6,601 nucleotides of DNA from an uncultured Eubacteriales bacterium. Its GTDB lineage: Bacteria; Bacillota; Clostridia; Christensenellales; Borkfalkiaceae. Where the stretch lies: NCBI GenBank assembly GCA_902767455.1, contig CACXHH010000143.1:1-6601 (forward strand), read 5' to 3'. This document shows positions 4,053-6,601 of the stretch, piece after piece (position 1 is the stretch's first letter; the number at the start of each line of letters is the position of its first letter). Below the pieces are notes generated by a model. It was not told the origin of the DNA. It ran no database searches and saw nothing but the letters and a program-made list of their open reading frames with translations. A program made the position numbers and the translations under genes.

Positions 4053-6137
4053 ATGACCGCAATAAACGAAACCTTCGGATGCAAGGTATTCGGAAAAAAA
4101 GAAATGCAAAAACGCTTACCCCCCAAAGTTTACGCCGACCTTATGCACACCGTGGAAGAAGGCGTGCCGCTTAAATCGGCTACCGCCAACGCTATCGCCG
4201 AAGAAATGAAAAATTGGGCGGTAAGCCTTGGCGCAACGCATTACACGCACTGGTTCCAGCCTATGACGGGCATAACCGCCGAAAAACACGAGAGCTTTAT
4301 CGAGCCCGACGGCGAAGGCGGCGTAATCTTAAAATTCAGCGGCAAAAACCTTATCAAGGGCGAAAGCGACGCGTCGAGCTTCCCTTCGGGGGGCTTACGA
4401 GCGACCTTCGAGGCGCGCGGCTACACCGCTTGGGACCCGACTTCTTACGCCTTCGTAAAGGACGACACGCTCTATATCCCCACCTGTTTTTGCTCGTACG
4501 ACGGTTCGTCGCTCGACAAAAAGACTCCGCTTTTAAAGTCCTGCGAAGCTTTGAATACGCAGGCGCTCCGCGTTCTTAAACTTTTCGGCAACGACAGCGC
4601 CAAAAAGGTTTCCGTCAACGTCGGAAGCGAGCAGGAATATTTCCTTATAGATAAGAAGGTCGCCGAAAAACGCCCCGACCTTATGCTTTGCGGCAGAACG
4701 CTTCTCGGCGCGAAGCCGCCCAAAGGTCAGGAAATGGACGACCACTATTTCGGCAGCATAAACCACCGCGTTTCGGAGTTTATGAAGGATCTTGACCGTC
4801 AGCTTTGGGAACACGGCGTTTACGCCAAAACAAAGCACAACGAAGTCGCCCCCGGTCAGCACGAGCTTGCGCCCGTATATACCGAAGTCAACACCGCGAC
4901 AGATCAGAACCAGCTGACGATGGAGCTTATGAAGTCCGTCGCCGCCGAACACGGTATGGTCTGTCTTTTGCACGAAAAACCCTTTAACGCCGTAAACGGG
5001 AGCGGTAAACACAACAACTGGTCTATGTCGACCGACACGGGCTTAAATCTTCTCGACCCCGGCAAGACTCCGCACGAGAACGCCCAGTTTCTGACCTTTT
5101 TGACGGCGACTATTTCCGCCGTAGACGAATATCAGGACCTTTTGCGCGCTTCCGTATCGGGAGCGGGTAACGACCACCGTCTTGGCGCAAACGAAGCTCC
5201 GCCCGCCGTCATTTCGATATTTTTAGGCGACGAGCTTACCACGCTTCTCGAAGCCATCGAAAACGGCGCCGAATACCACAGCGAAGGCAGAAAGGTAATG
5301 GAGCTCGGCGTACATACGCTCCCCACCTTCAAGCGCGACACGACGGACAGAAACAGAACTTCGCCCTTCGCGTTTACGGGCAACAAGTTCGAGTTCCGTA
5401 TGGTCGGCTCGTCGGCTTCGGTGGCAAGCCCGAATATCGTTCTCAATACGGCTATTGCAGATACTTTAAAACGCTACGCAGACGAGCTCGAAGGGGCAAC
5501 GGATTTCAACTCCGCCCTGACCGACCTTCTCGTCAAGGAAATAAAGGCGCATAAACGCATAATCTTCAACGGCAACAACTATTCCGCCGAGTGGATAAAG
5601 GAAGCCGAAGCAAGGGGATTGAACAATATGAAAACGACGGTCGACGCCGTCCCCGCGTACGTTGCGCCCAAAAACGTTGACCTTTTCTCGCGCCACGGCG
5701 TGTTCAGCAAAGCCGAACTCGTTTCGCGTTGCGATATTCTTCTCGAAAACTATTACAAGACGCTAAATATCGAGTGCCTGACTTTAAAGAATATGCTCAC
5801 GACGAATATTATCCCCGCCTGCTTCCGCTTTGAAAAAGACCTTTGCGAGCTTATTCTCACCAAAAAACAACTCGACCACAGCGCCCGCCGCGAAAAATGG
5901 TATCTCGATACCGTTTCGTCATCGACGGGAAAGATGCTCGACTCCGTTTTCGAGCTCGACTCTATGCTCGCCGAAGCTTCGACGATGCTTACCTACGAAA
6001 AGGCAAAATATTATCGCGACAATATCCTTCCCAAAATGGAAGAGATACGTCTTGTTTCGGATAACCTTGAAAGCCTTTTCCCGAAGGACTTGTGGCCCTT
6101 CCCGTCTTATACAGACTTATTGTATAGCGTAAAATAA
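4053..6137 (+). CDS. glnN: Glutamine synthetase type III
   Basis: A 694-residue glutamine synthetase of the large GSIII class (usual size about 700; GSI is about 450). It makes glutamine from glutamate, ammonia and ATP in the cytoplasm and is a main entry for ammonia nitrogen; GSIII enzymes form dodecamers. Motifs in order: the GSIII N-terminal region; VGSEQEYFL (190-198) with metal-binding Glu residues; KHNEVAPGQHELAP (261-274); NGSGKHNNWS (315-324), the ATP-binding region; GNDHRLGANEAPP (372-384); NRTSPFAFTGNKFEFRM (434-450), substrate and metal contacts; then a long helical C-terminal extension (about 480-694) particular to this class. All core residues expected for activity appear present. 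It has its own promoter at 3983-4018. A gene for a cysteine-bearing HTH protein starts 63 nt downstream without a convincing terminator between them, so co-transcription is possible. Confidence 0.97.
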   Translation: MTAINETFGCKVFGKKEMQKRLPPKVYADLMHTVEEGVPLKSATANAIAEEMKNWAVSLGATHYTHWFQPMTGITAEKHESFIEPDGEGGVILKFSGKNLIKGESDASSFPSGGLRATFEARGYTAWDPTSYAFVKDDTLYIPTCFCSYDGSSLDKKTPLLKSCEALNTQALRVLKLFGNDSAKKVSVNVGSEQEYFLIDKKVAEKRPDLMLCGRTLLGAKPPKGQEMDDHYFGSINHRVSEFMKDLDRQLWEHGVYAKTKHNEVAPGQHELAPVYTEVNTATDQNQLTMELMKSVAAEHGMVCLLHEKPFNAVNGSGKHNNWSMSTDTGLNLLDPGKTPHENAQFLTFLTATISAVDEYQDLLRASVSGAGNDHRLGANEAPPAVISIFLGDELTTLLEAIENGAEYHSEGRKVMELGVHTLPTFKRDTTDRNRTSPFAFTGNKFEFRMVGSSASVASPNIVLNTAIADTLKRYADELEGATDFNSALTDLLVKEIKAHKRIIFNGNNYSAEWIKEAEARGLNNMKTTVDAVPAYVAPKNVDLFSRHGVFSKAELVSRCDILLENYYKTLNIECLTLKNMLTTNIIPACFRFEKDLCELILTKKQLDHSARREKWYLDTVSSSTGKMLDSVFELDSMLAEASTMLTYEKAKYYRDNILPKMEEIRLVSDNLESLFPKDLWPFPSYTDLLYSVK

Positions 6138-6200
6138 CAAAAAACGCCGTTAATCGGCTTATAGGCTGACTTAATTATTTTTTCGGGTAGCGATACGAAA

Positions 6201-6524
6201 ATGCAGATAATAGAAAAAAAGTACGTCAACTGGGAGAAAACGGGCTTCAAGCTCCAACTTCTCCGCAACGACAATATCAATTTAAGAAGGTACGTTTGCT
6301 ACACTATGCGCTATCTTCGCGGCGAGTGCGGCGACAACTGCGACGAATGCGTCTACAAGATGGACAGAAGCATCTCCCGCGCGGAGCTTGCCGAAGTTTT
6401 CAACGTGTCGGAAAGCGTCGTCTACAACTGGGAACGCGGCAAAACGCCCATCGCCATCGACGACTTGCTCTTTTACAGCCAGATAGCGAAAGTCACTATC
6501 GAAGAGATAGTGGTGTTTGATTAA
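6201..6524 (+). CDS. XRE-type HTH protein with a four-cysteine cluster
   Basis: A 107-residue protein in two parts. Residues 1-55 hold Cys33, Cys43, Cys47 and Cys50 (C-x9-C-x3-C-x2-C, with local CGDNCDEC), a layout able to bind zinc or an iron-sulfur cluster or to sense redox state. Residues 56-107 form a helix-turn-helix: RAELAEVFNVSESVVYNWER (60-79), with VYNWERGKTPI typical of the XRE/Cro recognition helix and what follows it. A short C-terminal helix ends in IEEIVVFD. The ATG at 6201 has no good Shine-Dalgarno (only GGGTAG about 11 nt upstream), so it may depend on translation or readthrough from glnN, which ends 63 nt earlier. Its target is unknown; nitrogen-linked control of glnN is only a guess from position. 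The last codons and TAA stop coincide with the start of a family A repeat. Confidence 0.75.
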   Translation: MQIIEKKYVNWEKTGFKLQLLRNDNINLRRYVCYTMRYLRGECGDNCDECVYKMDRSISRAELAEVFNVSESVVYNWERGKTPIAIDDLLFYSQIAKVTIEEIVVFD

Positions 6525-6601
6525 CGTTTTTTCTTGTCTACGTCAAGAAAAAACCGTCAGAGTTGTCGCTCGTGAAACGCTTTACGGCGAAAATAAATTC
6601 C
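6515..6601 (+). repeat. Family A structured repeat, fourth copy, cut by window end
   Basis: It begins TTTGATTAAC like units 2 and 3 of the array at 846-1187. Stem A is TTTTTTCTTG (6527-6536)/CAAGAAAAAA (6544-6553). The linker CCGTCAGAGTTGTCGCTCGTG is diverged. The left arm of stem B is GAAACGC (6574-6580), followed by an inner part ACGGCGAAAATAAATTCC nearly identical to unit 2. The right arms lie beyond 6601. Confidence 0.8.

Noticed and set aside
4472..5696. Several open frames antisense or out of frame within glnN
   Set aside because: All are shadows of the glutamine synthetase reading frame, with low-complexity or Arg-rich translations and no RBS.
6144..6183. Terminator between glnN and the HTH gene
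   Set aside because: Only a 4-bp GCCG/CGGC stem is seen and the T-run lies about 15 nt further on; too weak to call.

Overview
The window looks like chromosomal DNA from a low-to-moderate GC, anaerobic member of the Bacillota, probably an uncultured Clostridia lineage. This rests on a type III glutamine synthetase, a stand-alone ferredoxin:thioredoxin reductase-like catalytic protein, strong AAGGAG/GGAGG ribosome binding sites, AT-rich intergenic DNA, and TAA as the stop codon of every gene called. The taxonomic placement is inference, since no rRNA or marker gene lies in the window.

Layout. 1-326: terminators of an upstream gene, then a consensus promoter. 327-851 (+): a TetR-type regulator. 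852-1465: over 600 bases without a gene, filled by three repeat families: (A) three tandem ~112-bp units with two covarying stems each; (B) an array of small hairpins separated by AGTTATATT; (C) a ~90-bp element that recurs at 2372-2461. 1466-1735 (-): a small XRE regulator. 1761-1839: three regularly spaced operator-like sites around a perfect sigma-A promoter firing away from the regulator. 2086-2262 (+): two tiny single-span hydrophobic peptides, each with a strong RBS. 2467-2498: terminator of galE. 2543-3559 (-): galE. 3654-3851 (-): a six-cysteine FTR-like protein. 3852-4052: divergent promoters. 4053-6137 (+): glutamine synthetase III. 6201-6524 (+): an XRE-type protein with a four-cysteine cluster. 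6515-6601: a fourth, cut-off copy of repeat family A starting at that gene's stop codon.

How the parts work together. galE (UDP-glucose/UDP-galactose interconversion), the FTR-like protein (thiol redox) and glnN (ammonia assimilation) are housekeeping or metabolic genes. The accessory part is the XRE/tiny-peptide module at about 1466-2262. A repressor-like gene faces away from a strong promoter that carries near-palindromic 17-bp sites at exact 31-bp spacing, and that promoter feeds two minute membrane peptides. The module is bracketed by two same-orientation ~90-bp repeats. It is the best candidate in the window for an undescribed system. What the peptides do cannot be read from the sequence.
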